NCBI RefSeq assembly: GCF_001021385.1
Contig: NZ_CP011773.1
Coordinates: forward strand, 434,001-498,000
Length of the DNA: 64,000 nucleotides
Reading direction: 5' to 3'
Source of the DNA: Mycobacterium sp. EPa45
GTDB lineage: Bacteria; Actinomycetota; Actinomycetes; Mycobacteriales; Mycobacteriaceae
Shown: positions 1-10,793 of the stretch, one piece after another
How positions within the stretch are numbered: the stretch's first letter is position 1
Layout: each line of letters opens with the position of its first letter
Notes under the pieces: generated by a model
Database searches by the model: none
Seen by the model: the letters and a program-made list of their open reading frames with translations, nothing else
Told to the model about the DNA's origin: nothing
Program-made: the position numbers and the translations under genes

Positions 1-891
1 GCGCTGCTGTGCGACACCATTGGGCACCGTCAGCCCGCCCGAGGCGCCGTCGGAGTTGACCGCGCTGCCGCGGATCACGGCTCGGATGTGGTCACCGTCG
101 CGGATCGCGTCTTCCAGACGCTTGATGGCGATGACGCCGCAACCTTCGCCACGCACGTAGCCGTCGGCCGAGGCGTCGAAGGTCTTGCACCGGCCGTCGG
201 GAGCCAACATCCGCGAGTGCGAGAACGTGATCATGGTGGCCGGGCTGAGAATGACGTTCACGCCGCCGGCCAGGGCAAGGTCGCATTCGTCGAGCAGCAG
301 CGCCTGGCACGCTTGGTGAATGGCCACCAGCGACGAGCTGCACGCCGTGTCGACGGTGACCGCGGGGCCCTGCAGTCCCAGCCGGTAGCTGATCCGGCCC
401 GCGGCGGCGGCGCTGGACGTACCGACCGCCAGGTAGGCCTCGATCTCGGGGTAGGTCAGTGCATCGGACGCCATGCCCAGGAAGTCATGGGTTGCCAGAC
501 CGACGAACACACCGGTCCGGGTGTTCGCCAAAGACGTTGGCGCAGTACCGGAATGCTCTACAGCGCGCCACGAGGTCTCGAGCAGCAGGCGATGCTGCGG
601 GTCCATCAGATTGGCTTCGCGCGCCGATACCCCGAAGAAAGGTGCGTCGAACCCGGTCGCGTCGTCGACGAACCCCGCCCGCCGGGTGACCATCTTGCCT
701 GCGGCGTCCGGGTCGGAATCGAAGAACTCTTCGACGTCCCACCGGTCGGCAGGAACCTCCGAAATCGCGTCCCGACCGTTGTGCAGGACGTCCCAGTATT
801 GATCCGCGTTCGCCGCTCCGGGCAGACGCGCCGCGTAACCGATGATCGCGAAACGAGGCGTCTGCTGCGTCGGACGTTCGGTAGGTGCCAT
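1..891 (-). CDS. Polyketide synthase, N-terminal ketosynthase part (truncated by window edge)
   Basis: Reading the minus strand from an ATG at 891 gives an open frame of 297 codons that runs off the window, so only the N-terminus is present. It encodes a type I PKS beta-ketoacyl synthase domain: the catalytic cysteine lies in DTACSSSLVA, with GEGCGV and a NSDGASGG stretch downstream. There is no loading ACP before the KS, so the chain is probably supplied by another enzyme; the FAAL-type ligase FadD at 7462-9174 is the obvious candidate. The divergent papA, mmpL, PE-PPE and fadD genes make this the trehalose polyphleate synthase by family knowledge (M. smegmatis pks-papA3-mmpL10-fadD23 locus). 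The KS identification is direct; the TPP product is inferred from gene order. Confidence 0.9.
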   Translation of the reverse strand, partial: MAPTERPTQQTPRFAIIGYAARLPGAANADQYWDVLHNGRDAISEVPADRWDVEEFFDSDPDAAGKMVTRRAGFVDDATGFDAPFFGVSAREANLMDPQHRLLLETSWRAVEHSGTAPTSLANTRTGVFVGLATHDFLGMASDALTYPEIEAYLAVGTSSAAAAGRISYRLGLQGPAVTVDTACSSSLVAIHQACQALLLDECDLALAGGVNVILSPATMITFSHSRMLAPDGRCKTFDASADGYVRGEGCGVIAIKRLEDAIRDGDHIRAVIRGSAVNSDGASGGLTVPNGVAQQR

Positions 892-1242
892 CAGGTTGTG
901 TTCTCCGCATCGGGCCGGTGAAATGTCGCTGTGCTCGGGAGACCACGTCAGGGCCAGGAACAACTTCCGATCGGCCTCGGCTTGGTCATCCCCCGACTGC
1001 GACGGCCGGCTCATCTCCCGACGGTCAGTATTGCATGTACGTTGCTGAACCAACGGGTTTCGATTCGTTCCCCGTGGGTACGTGGCCAGGCCTAACACAG
1101 GTATTTAGGGCCTTTAGTCACTACTTTTGACCTGGGGTTTTACGGGTCGACGGCCAAGTGCCACAGAGACAGGGGCTATCTTGGTCTGGCCACCTGCGGC
1201 CGGTCTCGTGGCCGTAGCCGCTCAGATCCGGGGAGGGGAATC
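892..1242. promoter_or_regulatory. Divergent pks / papA3 intergenic region
   Basis: This 351-bp stretch separates divergent pks and papA3 and has no convincing ORF. It must carry the promoters of both arms of the lipid locus. The only clear element is the papA3 ribosome binding site, GGGGAGGGG, just before a TTG start at 1243. The middle (about 1080-1130) is locally AT-richer than its surroundings, which would suit a promoter, but I could not assign a sigma-factor consensus or an operator. Confidence 0.5.
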
Positions 1243-2652
1243 TTGCACATCGGGAAGATCACGATCGGCACCATCGATGATTGGTCGCCGAGCCCCGGTG
1301 TGGTGATCTCCTGGCACCCGACGAAAGCCGCAATGGAGAAGGCGCGGCAGGCGCCGGTGAGTTCGGTGCCGGTCAGCTACATGCAGGGTCAGCATATTCG
1401 CGGTGTCTACGAGCAGGACGCGGCCGGACTCGATTACTCACGGCAGATCATCGCCACCTGTGAGGTTCCAGGCAAGTGCGATATCGACGCCATGAACCAC
1501 GCGCTCAACGCGTATCTGCGCCGCCACGACACCTACCGCAGTTGGTTCGAATACTCCGGTTCCGGCGACATCGTCCGGCGCACCATCGCTGATGCCGCCG
1601 ATATCGAATTCGAGCCGATCGACAACGGCGTCATGGCCGCCGAGGACGCTCGTAAACACATTGTCGACATCCCCACTCCGATGGAATGGGGCTGCTTTTC
1701 GTTCGGCGTCGTGCAGGGTGAAGATCACTTCGATTTTTATGCCAGCATCGACCATGTCCACGGCGACGCGGCCCTGATCGGGATCACCATGCTCGAAGCT
1801 CACGGCATGTACACGTCGCTGACGATGACGGGCCAGCCCATGGCCCTGCCCGAGGCGGGCAGCTTCGACGACTTCTGCATCCACGAGCGTGAATCCACGG
1901 CGGATCTGACCGTGGACTCCCCGGAGGTCCGAGCCTGGATCGAGTTTGCCGAGAACAACAACGGCACCATGCCTGAGTTCCCGCTGCCGCTGGGTAACGC
2001 GCTCGAACCGACGGTCGCCGACATGGTCGGCGAGATGATTCTCGATGCCGATCAGACCACGCGATTCGAATCGGCGTGTACGGCAGCCGGTGTTCGCTTC
2101 GTGGGTGGTCTGTACGCCTGCACCGCGATGGTGGAACATGAATTGACGGGTGCGACAACCTATTACGGGCTCACGCCCCGGGACACCCGCAGGACCTCGG
2201 ACAACTTCACCACCCAGGGCTGGTTCACCGGTCTGGTGCCGATCACCGTGCCGATCGCCGCGACGACCTTCGCCGAAGCCGCGTGGGCGGCGCAGACGTC
2301 GTTCGATTCGGGACTGAGCCTGGCGCGCGTGCCGTATTACCGGGTGCTGGAACTGGCCCCGTGGTTGGACAAGCCGCGCCCGAACTTCCCGGTCTCGAAC
2401 TTCCTGCACGGCGGCGCCGCGCCGCTCAACGCCGTGCTCGCCGCCGCTGACATGGGCTATTCGAACAACATCGGGATTTACTCCGACGGACGGTTCAGCT
2501 ACCAGCTGACGATCTATGTTTTCCGGTACGAGGCCGGTACCGCGATGGCGGTGATGTTCCCGGACAACCCGACCGCTCAGAAGTCGGTCGCCCGCTACAT
2601 CGATGCGATGAAGGCGGTGTGCGAACGGATCGCCGACAGCGGGCAATGGTGA
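1243..2652 (+). CDS. papA3: Polyketide-associated acyltransferase PapA3 type
   Basis: A 469-aa acyltransferase of the condensation/PapA superfamily. The catalytic HxxxD motif is present as HVHGD within SIDHVHGDAAL (about residues 171-180). Pap enzymes of this class transfer fatty acyl chains to trehalose on the cytoplasmic side; in TPP synthesis PapA3 makes the diacyltrehalose precursor. The start is a TTG preceded by GGGGAGGGG at good spacing, and no better downstream start is needed. It is followed after 63 bp by mmpL10 on the same strand, consistent with one operon papA3-mmpL10-PE. The acyltransferase call is secure; the substrate is inferred from the locus. Confidence 0.88.
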   Translation: MHIGKITIGTIDDWSPSPGVVISWHPTKAAMEKARQAPVSSVPVSYMQGQHIRGVYEQDAAGLDYSRQIIATCEVPGKCDIDAMNHALNAYLRRHDTYRSWFEYSGSGDIVRRTIADAADIEFEPIDNGVMAAEDARKHIVDIPTPMEWGCFSFGVVQGEDHFDFYASIDHVHGDAALIGITMLEAHGMYTSLTMTGQPMALPEAGSFDDFCIHERESTADLTVDSPEVRAWIEFAENNNGTMPEFPLPLGNALEPTVADMVGEMILDADQTTRFESACTAAGVRFVGGLYACTAMVEHELTGATTYYGLTPRDTRRTSDNFTTQGWFTGLVPITVPIAATTFAEAAWAAQTSFDSGLSLARVPYYRVLELAPWLDKPRPNFPVSNFLHGGAAPLNAVLAAADMGYSNNIGIYSDGRFSYQLTIYVFRYEAGTAMAVMFPDNPTAQKSVARYIDAMKAVCERIADSGQW

Positions 2653-2715
2653 CGTGTTATTCGACTGCAGTGAAAGAGCGCGGGGCCTGACGGTCTCACG
2701 CGGTGTGAGGAAATT

Positions 2716-5694
2716 GTGCGACGGCTGACCGATTTTGTGGTGCGGTGGCCCTGGGCTGTTATCGGCGTCTGGGTTGCCCTGGCGGTCGCGTTGCCGCTGA
2801 CGTTCCCGAGCCTGAACGAGATGGCTCAGAAACATCCGTTGTCGATGCTGCCGGGCGACGCCCCATCCAGCGTGGCGGCGCGGCAGATGACCGAGGCGTT
2901 CTCCGAGCCGGGCGGCGACGACCTGTTGCTGGTGGTGCTGACCGACGAGCGTGGTTTGAGCCCCGCTCACGAAGCGACCTACCGCAAGCTGGTCACCGCA
3001 CTGCGCGACGACCAGCACGACGTCGTGATGCTGCAGGACTTCGTCGAAACACCCGCTCTGCGTTCGTTTTTGACGAGTAAAGACAACAAGTCCTGGGTGG
3101 TGCCGGTCGGGCTCGCGGGCGCACTGGGGACCCCGCAGTCCTACGACGCCTACAAGCGGGTGTCCAACATCGTCAAACAGACGACCGCGGGCAGTCCGCT
3201 GGACGTGCACCTGACCGGACCGGCGGCCACCGTCGCCGACCTCACCGTTGCCGGCCAACGCGACCGGCTGCCGATCGAGATCGCGATCGGCGTCCTCGTG
3301 CTGCTCGTGCTGTTGATCGTGTACCGCAACCCGATCACCATGTTGCTGCCGTTGGTGGGCATCGGAATTTCGCTGGTGATAGCGCAATCGGTGGTCGCGG
3401 GCTTGTCCCACACCACCGGTCTGGGGGTGTCCAATCAGGCCATCATCCTGCTGAGCGCGATCATCGCCGGTGCGGGAACCGATTACGCCGTCTTCCTGAT
3501 CAGCCGCTACCACGACTACATGCGACGGGGCGAAGACTCCGACGGGGCGGTGCGGCAGGCGCTGACCTCGGTGGGCAAGGTGATCACCGCATCCGCTGCG
3601 ACCATCGGAATCACGTTCCTGGGCATCAGCTTCGCCAAGATGGGGGTGTTCTCCACCGTCGGCGTCTCATCCGCTGTCGGGGTCGGGGTGTCGTTCCTCG
3701 CCGCGATCACACTGTTGCCGGCGATCATCGTCCTCACCGGCCCGCGCGGCTGGATCTCGCCGCGGCGCGAGCTGACCGCGCTGTGGTGGCGACGGTCCGG
3801 GATCCGCATCGTGCGCAGGCCGCGCCTGCACCTCGTCGCCAGCGTGCTGATCCTGATCCTGCTGGCCAGCTGTGTCGGGTTGGCGCGGTACAACTACGAC
3901 GACCGCAAGGCGGTCTCACCGTCCGACCCGAGCTCGGTGGGATACACCGCGCTGGAACGGCACTTCAACCTCAACCAGTCCATCCCCTCCTACGTCCTGG
4001 TCCGATCACCGCGCGATCTGCGCAACCCGCGGGCGCTGGCCGACCTCGAGCAGATGGCCGAGCGCATCACCCAAGTGCCGAACATCGCGATGGTCAGCGG
4101 TATCACCCGGCCGCTGGGTGAGGTGCCGCAGGAGTTCCGCGCCACCTATCAGGCGGGTCTGGTCGGTGATCGGCTGGGCACCGGTTCGGCGATGATCGCC
4201 GAAAACATGGGGAGCCTGGACCGCCTGGCCGGCGGCGCCAACACGCTGGCGAACAATCTCGGCGACGTGCGCGGTCAGGTCGGTCAGATCACCTCCAGCG
4301 TCCAGAGCGTGGTCGACGCGTTCGGCTCCATCAAGGGCCAGTACGGCGGCGACAAACTGGTCAAGAACGTCGAAGTCGCGGCCAAGCTCGTCAACGCGGT
4401 CAACCGGCTCGGCAATTCGATGGGGGTGAGCTTCACCGCCGCCAGGGACATGTTCGCCTGGGTCGGCCCGGTGCTGGTCGCGCTGCACGGCAATGCGGTC
4501 TGCGACCTGGATCCGTCCTGCGCCGAGACCCGCGGCCACTTCCAGGCGTTGGCCGATGCGCGCAACGATGGCACGCTCGACGAAATCAATTCTCTGGCAA
4601 CACAATTGCAGTCGATGCAGGACAAGCAGTCGCTCAACACGACGCTCAACCAGCTCAATGACGCGTTCAGCAGGCTGACGAAGCTGATGAAACAGATGGG
4701 CTTCGATTCGCCCGGCGGCGCACAGGCGGGCACGGCCAAGCTCCGGCAGGGTGCCGACCGCGCCGCCAGCGGCAGCCGGGACGTGGCCAACGGCGTCGAC
4801 CTCGTCGTCGACCAGATCAAGCTGATGCGGACCGGACTCGACCAGGCCGCCTCGTTCCTGCTGTCGATGAAGCAGAACGCGGCGTCGCCGGCGATGGCCG
4901 GGTTCAACATTCCGCCCGAGGTTCTCGAGCTGCCCGACTTCAAGATGGCGTCGAAGATGTTCATCTCGCCCGACGGGCATTCGGTGCGGTATCTGGTGCT
5001 GACCAAACTCGACCCGTTCAGCGCGGCGGCGATGGATCAGGTCAATGCCATCAGTGACGCCGCCCGCAGCGCGCAGCCGAACACCTATCTGGCGGACGCC
5101 ACGATCTCGATGGGCGGCTATCCCGCTGCGCTGCGCGACACCCGCGACTACTACCAGCAGGACATCCGCTTCATCATCGCGATCACGATGATCGTGGTGC
5201 TGCTGACACTGATGTTGTTGCTGCGGGCGATCATCGCTCCGCTGTATCTGGTTGGTTCCGTGGTGCTTTCGTACTTCGCGGCCCTTGGCATCGGCGTCCT
5301 GGTCTTCCAGTATCTGTTCCACCAACAGCTGCACTGGACCGTGCCGCCACTGGCGTTCGTGGTTCTGGTCGCCGTCGGAGCCGACTACAACCTGTTGTTC
5401 GCCTCACGACTGCGTGACGAGTCCGGGGACAGCACGCGTTACGGCGTCATCCGGACGTTGTCGTCGACGGGCGGTGTGATCACCGCGGCGGGCCTGATTT
5501 TCGCGGCGTCGATGTGGGGTCTGTTGTTCTCCAGCATCGGTACCGTGGTCCAGGGCGGGTTCGTCATCGGTGCCGGGATCCTGCTGGACACATTCCTGGT
5601 GCGGACTGTGACCGTGCCCGCCATGGCTACGCTGGTCGGAAACGCGAACTGGTGGCCGTCGAGATCGAGTTCGCAGGGGAGCGTCAAGGCATGA
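2716..5694 (+). CDS. mmpL10: MmpL10-type RND lipid transporter
   Basis: A 992-aa MmpL transporter with a GTG start and a GAGG ribosome binding site. It has an N-terminal membrane helix, a first periplasmic domain, a bundle of five helices at about residues 190-345, a long second periplasmic domain rich in helical heptads (about 400-800), and a second bundle. The two proton-relay Asp-Tyr pairs of MmpL proteins are visible: D256-Y257 in GTDYAVFL and D890-Y891 in ADYNLLF. In TPP-producing mycobacteria MmpL10 moves diacyltrehalose across the inner membrane for final assembly outside. The stop overlaps the next start (ATGA), so translation is probably coupled to the PE-PPE gene. Confidence 0.9.
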   Translation: MRRLTDFVVRWPWAVIGVWVALAVALPLTFPSLNEMAQKHPLSMLPGDAPSSVAARQMTEAFSEPGGDDLLLVVLTDERGLSPAHEATYRKLVTALRDDQHDVVMLQDFVETPALRSFLTSKDNKSWVVPVGLAGALGTPQSYDAYKRVSNIVKQTTAGSPLDVHLTGPAATVADLTVAGQRDRLPIEIAIGVLVLLVLLIVYRNPITMLLPLVGIGISLVIAQSVVAGLSHTTGLGVSNQAIILLSAIIAGAGTDYAVFLISRYHDYMRRGEDSDGAVRQALTSVGKVITASAATIGITFLGISFAKMGVFSTVGVSSAVGVGVSFLAAITLLPAIIVLTGPRGWISPRRELTALWWRRSGIRIVRRPRLHLVASVLILILLASCVGLARYNYDDRKAVSPSDPSSVGYTALERHFNLNQSIPSYVLVRSPRDLRNPRALADLEQMAERITQVPNIAMVSGITRPLGEVPQEFRATYQAGLVGDRLGTGSAMIAENMGSLDRLAGGANTLANNLGDVRGQVGQITSSVQSVVDAFGSIKGQYGGDKLVKNVEVAAKLVNAVNRLGNSMGVSFTAARDMFAWVGPVLVALHGNAVCDLDPSCAETRGHFQALADARNDGTLDEINSLATQLQSMQDKQSLNTTLNQLNDAFSRLTKLMKQMGFDSPGGAQAGTAKLRQGADRAASGSRDVANGVDLVVDQIKLMRTGLDQAASFLLSMKQNAASPAMAGFNIPPEVLELPDFKMASKMFISPDGHSVRYLVLTKLDPFSAAAMDQVNAISDAARSAQPNTYLADATISMGGYPAALRDTRDYYQQDIRFIIAITMIVVLLTLMLLLRAIIAPLYLVGSVVLSYFAALGIGVLVFQYLFHQQLHWTVPPLAFVVLVAVGADYNLLFASRLRDESGDSTRYGVIRTLSSTGGVITAAGLIFAASMWGLLFSSIGTVVQGGFVIGAGILLDTFLVRTVTVPAMATLVGNANWWPSRSSSQGSVKA

Positions 5695-6809
5695 AGAAGC
5701 TACTCGCTGCAGCGACCACGGTGATCACGGTGTGTGCGACCGGCGGGATCGCCGGCGCCGATCAACCGTCACCCGGCGGTTCGCAGGGCGACGGTCCCAC
5801 GCCGATCGGCACCGCGGGTCGGGGATACGCCCTCGGCGGTGCCCACGTCCTGGGCATTCCCTACGACGAATACATCCGCCGCACGGGTGCCGAGTGGTTC
5901 CCCGGTCTGGATCGGCAGATCGTCGACTACCCCGCCGGGCAGGTCCAGGGTCACACGCTGGAGCGCTTGTTCCCCGGTGTCGGCAAGCTCGAAGCCGACT
6001 TCCCCGGCCTCGGCATCGACGGCCCGAGTGTCGGCGAATCGGTCGACGAGGGTGAGGGCAACGTCATCCGGGCCGTCCAGGCGGGCGGGCCGGGTACTGC
6101 GATCGGGTTGTCCGAGGGCGCGATGGTGCTCAACGCCGTACAGAACCGGCTGGCCACTGATCCGAACGCGCCGCCACCGGATCAGTTGTCCTTCGCCACC
6201 TACGGCGATCCGATCGCTCCGCACGCCTTCGGGTCGGGCTTCCTGGCCCAGAATTTCCCGGTCGGCAGTGTCGTCCCGGCGCTGGACTACCAGATGCCGC
6301 CGCAGATCGACAGCCAGTACGACTCTTACCGGTTCGTCTCCGCCTATGACAGCATCGCCGACTGGCCGGACCGGCAGGACAACTGGATGGCGCTGGCCAA
6401 CGCGGTCGTGGGACTGGCCACCGGTCACACCGCCGTTGCGTTCACCAATCCGAGTATGGTGCCGCCGCAGAACATCAGGACGACCGTCAACTCCAGAGGC
6501 GCGAAGACGACGACGTACATGATCCCCGAGCAGCACCTGCCGCTGGTGTTGCCGTTCAGGTACGCGGGAGTGGACGAAGGCACCCTCAACAAGCTGGACG
6601 CGGTGCTCAAACCGATGGTGGATTCCGGATATTCGCGTAACGATGATCCGCTGACCGCGCCGATCGAGGTCGACCCCGTCAACGGGTATGACCCGGCCGC
6701 CGTCACCGCGCCGGCTACCCAGGCCGCTTTCGGTGGTGGCACCGATCCGCTGTCGCAGCTGCTCGCCGGCGCGCAGTACGTGCTGAACCACGGCCCGAGC
6801 GCACACTGA
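5691..6809 (+). CDS. Secreted PE-PPE domain alpha/beta hydrolase (TPP-assembly acyltransferase candidate)
   Basis: A 372-aa protein starting [15 protein letters not shown], a signal peptide ending near AGADQ. The body is a PE-PPE domain, an alpha/beta-hydrolase fold despite the name. The nucleophile elbow GxSxG is present as GLSEG (about residues 140-144), with acidic and histidine candidates downstream. The start at 5691 overlaps the mmpL10 stop. In the TPP locus this is the exported enzyme thought to use one diacyltrehalose as acyl donor for another, building the polyacylated product in the outer envelope. Export and hydrolase fold are read from sequence; the transacylase role comes from the family and locus. 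Confidence 0.85.
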   Translation: MKKLLAAATTVITVCATGGIAGADQPSPGGSQGDGPTPIGTAGRGYALGGAHVLGIPYDEYIRRTGAEWFPGLDRQIVDYPAGQVQGHTLERLFPGVGKLEADFPGLGIDGPSVGESVDEGEGNVIRAVQAGGPGTAIGLSEGAMVLNAVQNRLATDPNAPPPDQLSFATYGDPIAPHAFGSGFLAQNFPVGSVVPALDYQMPPQIDSQYDSYRFVSAYDSIADWPDRQDNWMALANAVVGLATGHTAVAFTNPSMVPPQNIRTTVNSRGAKTTTYMIPEQHLPLVLPFRYAGVDEGTLNKLDAVLKPMVDSGYSRNDDPLTAPIEVDPVNGYDPAAVTAPATQAAFGGGTDPLSQLLAGAQYVLNHGPSAH

Positions 6810-6811
6810 GC

Positions 6812-7450
6812 TCAGATGCCGACAAGGCCCGCTGCGAGCAGGACGGCGCCGACGATTGCCAGCAGCACAGCGACCTCGCGGCGGCGCCGTGCGCGAACCC
6901 AGTTATTGAGTGAGGTCATCGCGGCATGGGTGCGCTGCGGGGCGACCAGGTAGGCCAGCAGCGGAATCTCCACCAACGCGAACGCCACCACGTTGAACGC
7001 GATCAAGGCTGCGAACCGGGCAGCGAAATCAACTGTGCCCGAGGCGATCACAGCCAACGCCGCAAGATAGTCCAGCGACGGTAGCGCGATGCCAAGACCG
7101 GCAACGCCGGCGACCCACAACGACGGGCCGTCGAGTAACCGGCTCAACCACGGCGGCACGGTTCGGTCGCGGCGGCCCTTGGTCACCGCGACAATGGCCG
7201 CGGCCGCCAGGGCCAGAGAACCGATCACGAGCTGAACCCTCGGCAGGGTGAAATGCGCGGAGGCCGGTATGTGCGACTCCAGCGCGAACAGCACCACCGC
7301 GCCGACCGACAGTCCCATCACGAAGCCGCCGCTCAGGAACGCGGCCAGCTGCAGATGCGGGCGTGGGCGACTCAGCATCACCACCGACATCCCGATGCGA
7401 AATGGTTCCAGGCTGACGGCGGCAGCCATCACCAGCAGGGTGAACCACAT
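6812..7450 (-). CDS. Gap-like (GPL-addressing protein family) integral membrane protein
   Basis: A 212-aa protein made almost entirely of hydrophobic segments, about six membrane helices, beginning MWFTLLVMAAAVSLEPFRIG. It fits the Gap family, small integral membrane proteins needed for surface export of glycolipids and found next to GPL and TPP genes. The start at 7450 lies 11 bp after the fadD stop, so the two genes form a fadD-gap operon opposite to papA3-mmpL10-PE. An upstream in-frame start at 7510 would overlap fadD by about 50 bp and lacks membrane character, so it is less likely. No catalytic residues are visible; a transport-accessory role is inferred. Confidence 0.75.
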   Translation of the reverse strand: MWFTLLVMAAAVSLEPFRIGMSVVMLSRPRPHLQLAAFLSGGFVMGLSVGAVVLFALESHIPASAHFTLPRVQLVIGSLALAAAAIVAVTKGRRDRTVPPWLSRLLDGPSLWVAGVAGLGIALPSLDYLAALAVIASGTVDFAARFAALIAFNVVAFALVEIPLLAYLVAPQRTHAAMTSLNNWVRARRRREVAVLLAIVGAVLLAAGLVGI

Positions 7451-7461
7451 CGGCTGATCAG

Positions 7462-9174
7462 CTACGCGTCCAGCCGCACGAACTGTCCTTGCCAGTACTG
7501 CTCGACGCACGCGGCCCGGCGGATCTTGCCGCTGGTGGTGGTCGGAATCGACCCGGGCTCCACCAGGACGATGTCGGCCACCTGCAGGCCGTGGGAACGT
7601 GAAATAGCAGCGATCACATCGCTTTTCACCGATTCGAGGTCGGCATCGTCGCGCCTTTTGAGTTCGACGACGGTGACCAGTTTTTCGGTCTCCTCATCGG
7701 ACACCGCGATCGCCGCGACCCGGCCACCGGTGATCTTCTGCACCGTCGCCTCGATGTCGTCGGAGTAGTGGTTGCGGCCGCGGACGATCAGCATGTCCTT
7801 GATCCGCCCCACGATGAACAGGTCGCCCTCGGAGACGAAGCCCTGATCGCCCGTGCGCAGCCAACCGGTCGTGGGGACGTCCACCGCCGGACCGGCCAGT
7901 GTGGCGCCGAACGCGGAACCGGTCTGCTCGGGTTTGCGCCAGTATCCTGCCGAGACATTCTCGCCATGCGTCCAGATCTCGCCGACAGTGCCGTCCGGGC
8001 ATGTCTCGCAGGTCTCGGCGTCGACGATCCGCACCAGCGGCGACACCGGCAGTTGGTACCGCAACAACTGGGTGCCGCCGGGTTTACGAATGGCGTTGCC
8101 CAACGTCAGTTCGCCGGCGTCGAACTCGACCACTTCCGGCACCTCGTTCGCGGTGCTGCTGGCGACGTAGACCGTGGCCTCGGCCAGGCCGTAGGAGGGC
8201 GCCATCACCTCGGGGCGAAGACCAAAGGGGGCCAGGCGTTCGTTGAATCTGGCCACGGTCTCGGGGTGGATGCGTTCGGCTCCGTTGATGATGCCGATGA
8301 CGCCGCTGAGATCGAGGCCCTCCAGTTCGTCGTTGGTGCTACGCCGCGCAGTGAGGTCGAAGGCGAAGTTCGGTGCGCCCGACCAGGCCTTGGGGTGGCG
8401 GGCCAGCGCCTGCAGCCACCGCGCCGGCCGCGACAGGAAGGCGATCGGGCTCATCAGGTCGGCCGGGTGCCCGCTGAAGATCGGCGCACCGATCCCGAGC
8501 ATCAGTCCCATGTCGTGGTAGAACGGCAGCCAGGAGACGAGGCTGGTACCCGGGGGGAACTCGCCGCCGAAGTGCGGCACGTAGTCGGCCATCAGCTGGG
8601 CGAAGTTGGCACACATATTGCGGTGCGAGATCATCACGCCGGCGGGCAGCCGAGTCGATCCCGACGTGTACTGCAGATAGGCGATGTCGGGGCCGTCGGG
8701 CACCTCGGCGCTATCGGCCCCGGGCGGCGCATCGAGATCGAGGGTGTCCACGGCGATCGTGGCGATCACGGCGGCGCCGTCGTCGACGTACTGCGCGGCC
8801 ACCTCGAACACCGCGGAGGTGGTCAACACGACAGTCGGCGACGTATCCGTCACGACCGCGCTGACCCGCTCGTCGTGCGACCCGGGCACGGGAACCGAGA
8901 GCGGGACCGCGATGAAGCCGGCCTGCATGGCCCCCAGGAACGCGACGATGTAGGCCAGGCCCTGCGGCGCGATGATCAGGGCCCGGTCGCCGGGGACGCC
9001 CTGCTGGCTGATCTCCTGCGCGACGTTGAGGGTGCGGCGGTACAGCTGAGACCAGGTCAAGGTCTCGGCGACGCCGTTCCAGTCCCGGTCGTAGTCGGTG
9101 AACGTGAAGGCCACGTCGTTCGGCGTCGCCTCGGCGCGTTCGCGCAGCACGGACAGGATGGAGACGTTCGGCAC
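7462..9174 (-). CDS. fadD23: Fatty acyl-AMP ligase FadD23 type
   Basis: A 570-aa adenylate-forming enzyme. The phosphate loop reads YTSGSTRLPAGV, the variant typical of fatty acyl-AMP ligases (FAALs), which pass acyl-adenylates to PKS carrier proteins instead of to CoA. Further motifs are SYGLAEATVY, GWLRTGDQG and the C-terminal TTSGKIRR lysine. The expected role is to activate the fatty acid starter used by the polyketide synthase at the left end. It starts with an ATG at 9174, divergent from the flavin reductase at 9292. FAAL versus acyl-CoA ligase is judged from the motif variant and locus. Confidence 0.88.
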   Translation of the reverse strand: MPNVSILSVLRERAEATPNDVAFTFTDYDRDWNGVAETLTWSQLYRRTLNVAQEISQQGVPGDRALIIAPQGLAYIVAFLGAMQAGFIAVPLSVPVPGSHDERVSAVVTDTSPTVVLTTSAVFEVAAQYVDDGAAVIATIAVDTLDLDAPPGADSAEVPDGPDIAYLQYTSGSTRLPAGVMISHRNMCANFAQLMADYVPHFGGEFPPGTSLVSWLPFYHDMGLMLGIGAPIFSGHPADLMSPIAFLSRPARWLQALARHPKAWSGAPNFAFDLTARRSTNDELEGLDLSGVIGIINGAERIHPETVARFNERLAPFGLRPEVMAPSYGLAEATVYVASSTANEVPEVVEFDAGELTLGNAIRKPGGTQLLRYQLPVSPLVRIVDAETCETCPDGTVGEIWTHGENVSAGYWRKPEQTGSAFGATLAGPAVDVPTTGWLRTGDQGFVSEGDLFIVGRIKDMLIVRGRNHYSDDIEATVQKITGGRVAAIAVSDEETEKLVTVVELKRRDDADLESVKSDVIAAISRSHGLQVADIVLVEPGSIPTTTSGKIRRAACVEQYWQGQFVRLDA

Positions 9175-9219
9175 TTCCCAAGGCTACTCAACGAACATTT
9201 GAGCTGTACCCCGCCCTAG

Positions 9220-9774
<555 letters not shown>

Positions 9775-9799
9775 CCCAGCCTGATCGGACAACCCGCCT

Positions 9800-9955
9800 T
9801 CAGGGTTTCTCGGCGAGTTCGTCGCGATAGGCGGCGACGCGCCGCTCGAGTTCGGCCGCGTCCTCGGGCCGACCCTCCTTGCGGGCCAGCTCGGCGCGGG
9901 CGGACAGCTCACGGATCGCGGTGCGAATGTCGTTGACGCTATGGACAGTCCCCAT
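9800..9955 (-). CDS. Small conserved-looking helical protein, 51 aa
   Basis: The minus strand carries ATG at 9955 to TGA at 9800, encoding 51 residues: a short N-terminus, then a strongly charged helix rich in Arg, Glu and Ala with a heptad-like pattern (ELSARAELARKEG, later AELERRVAAYRDEL). Composition and codon usage look coding, and there is no competing frame of quality. It lies just downstream of the sdh operon and its hairpin, so it could be a distal operon member or an independent small gene. No function is recognised; a coiled-coil or protein-interaction role is the only structural hint. Confidence 0.6.
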   Translation of the reverse strand: MGTVHSVNDIRTAIRELSARAELARKEGRPEDAAELERRVAAYRDELAEKP

Positions 9956-9985
9956 GTTTCGAGGCTACTCACATCCCGCGCATTG

Positions 9986-10027
9986 CAAAGGGCCGCAAGA
10001 TTCGGAAACGATTCTTGCGGCCCTTTG
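9986..10027 (-). terminator. Hairpin downstream of sdh1 operon, terminator-like
   Basis: A perfect 15-bp inverted repeat: CAAAGGGCCGCAAGA at 9986-10000 pairs with TCTTGCGGCCCTTTG at 10013-10027 around a 12-nt loop. It lies 11 bp past the sdhB stop. Read on the minus strand the stem is followed by only a short T stretch, so it may be a weak intrinsic terminator or an mRNA-stabilising hairpin. Confidence 0.7.
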
Positions 10028-10038
10028 GCTGAAGACGT

Positions 10039-10791
10039 CTACTTCTTGCGGAACAAGATGTTGCCCAACCACACCACCGGGTCGTACTTCTTGTCGGCCA
10101 CGCGTTCCTTCATCGGGATCAGCGCGTTGTCGGTGATCTTGATGTGCTCGGGGCACACCTCGGTGCAGCACTTGGTGATGTTGCAGAAGCCCAGCCCGTT
10201 CTCCTCCTGGGCCATGTCGCGACGGTCGATGGTGTCCAGCGGATGCATCGACAGCTCGGCCTGCCGCATCAGGTAGCGCGGCCCGGCGAAGGACTTCTTG
10301 TTCTCCTCGTGGTCACGGTTGACGTGGCACACGTTCTGGCACAGGAAGCATTCGATGCACTTGCGGAACTCCTGGCTGCGGTTCACGTCCTCCTGCTGCA
10401 TCCGGTAGTCGCCGGGCTGCAGGTCCTTCGGGGGAGTGAACGACGGGATCTCCCGTGCCTTCTCGTAGTTGAAGGAGACGTCGGTGACCAGGTCGCGCAT
10501 CACGGGGAAGGTGCGCAGCGGGGTGATCGTCACGACCTCGTCCTCGCCGAACGTCGACATCCGCGTCATGCACATCAGCCGCGGCCGGCCGTTGATCTCG
10601 GCCGAACACGAACCGCACTTGCCGGCCTTGCAGTTCCACCGCACCGCAAGGTCGCCGGCTTGCGTGGCCTGCAGGCGGTGCACGATGTCGAGCACGACCT
10701 CGCCTTCGTTGACCTCGACCGTGTAGTCCTGCAGGTCACCGCCGTTTTCGTCGCCGCGCCAAACGCGCAGTTTCGCGTCGTAAGCAGCCAT
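10039..10791 (-). CDS. sdhB: Succinate dehydrogenase 1 iron-sulfur subunit (Rv0247c type)
   Basis: A 250-aa iron-sulfur subunit. The N-terminal plant-type [2Fe-2S] site is CKAGKCGSCS with a following Cys in RPRLMC. The C-terminal half carries two ferredoxin-type clusters, seen as CIECFLCQNVCHV and CNITKCCTEVCPEHI. It passes electrons from SdhA FAD to the membrane quinone site. The gene follows sdhA by two bases (stop at 10794, start ATG at 10791), indicating tight coupling. This arrangement matches the mycobacterial Sdh1 operon rather than Sdh2. Confidence 0.93.
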   Translation of the reverse strand: MAAYDAKLRVWRGDENGGDLQDYTVEVNEGEVVLDIVHRLQATQAGDLAVRWNCKAGKCGSCSAEINGRPRLMCMTRMSTFGEDEVVTITPLRTFPVMRDLVTDVSFNYEKAREIPSFTPPKDLQPGDYRMQQEDVNRSQEFRKCIECFLCQNVCHVNRDHEENKKSFAGPRYLMRQAELSMHPLDTIDRRDMAQEENGLGFCNITKCCTEVCPEHIKITDNALIPMKERVADKKYDPVVWLGNILFRKK

Positions 10792-10793
10792 TG

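Noticed and set aside
1438..3513. Very long minus-strand open frame opposite papA3 and mmpL10
   Set aside because: Its product is Arg/His/Gln-rich without domain features, while both plus-strand genes have clear motifs; this is the usual antisense opening in GC-rich DNA.
7768..9219. Long plus-strand open frame opposite fadD23
   Set aside because: The minus-strand FAAL has complete motifs; the plus frame is low-complexity Arg/Gly/His with no recognisable domain.
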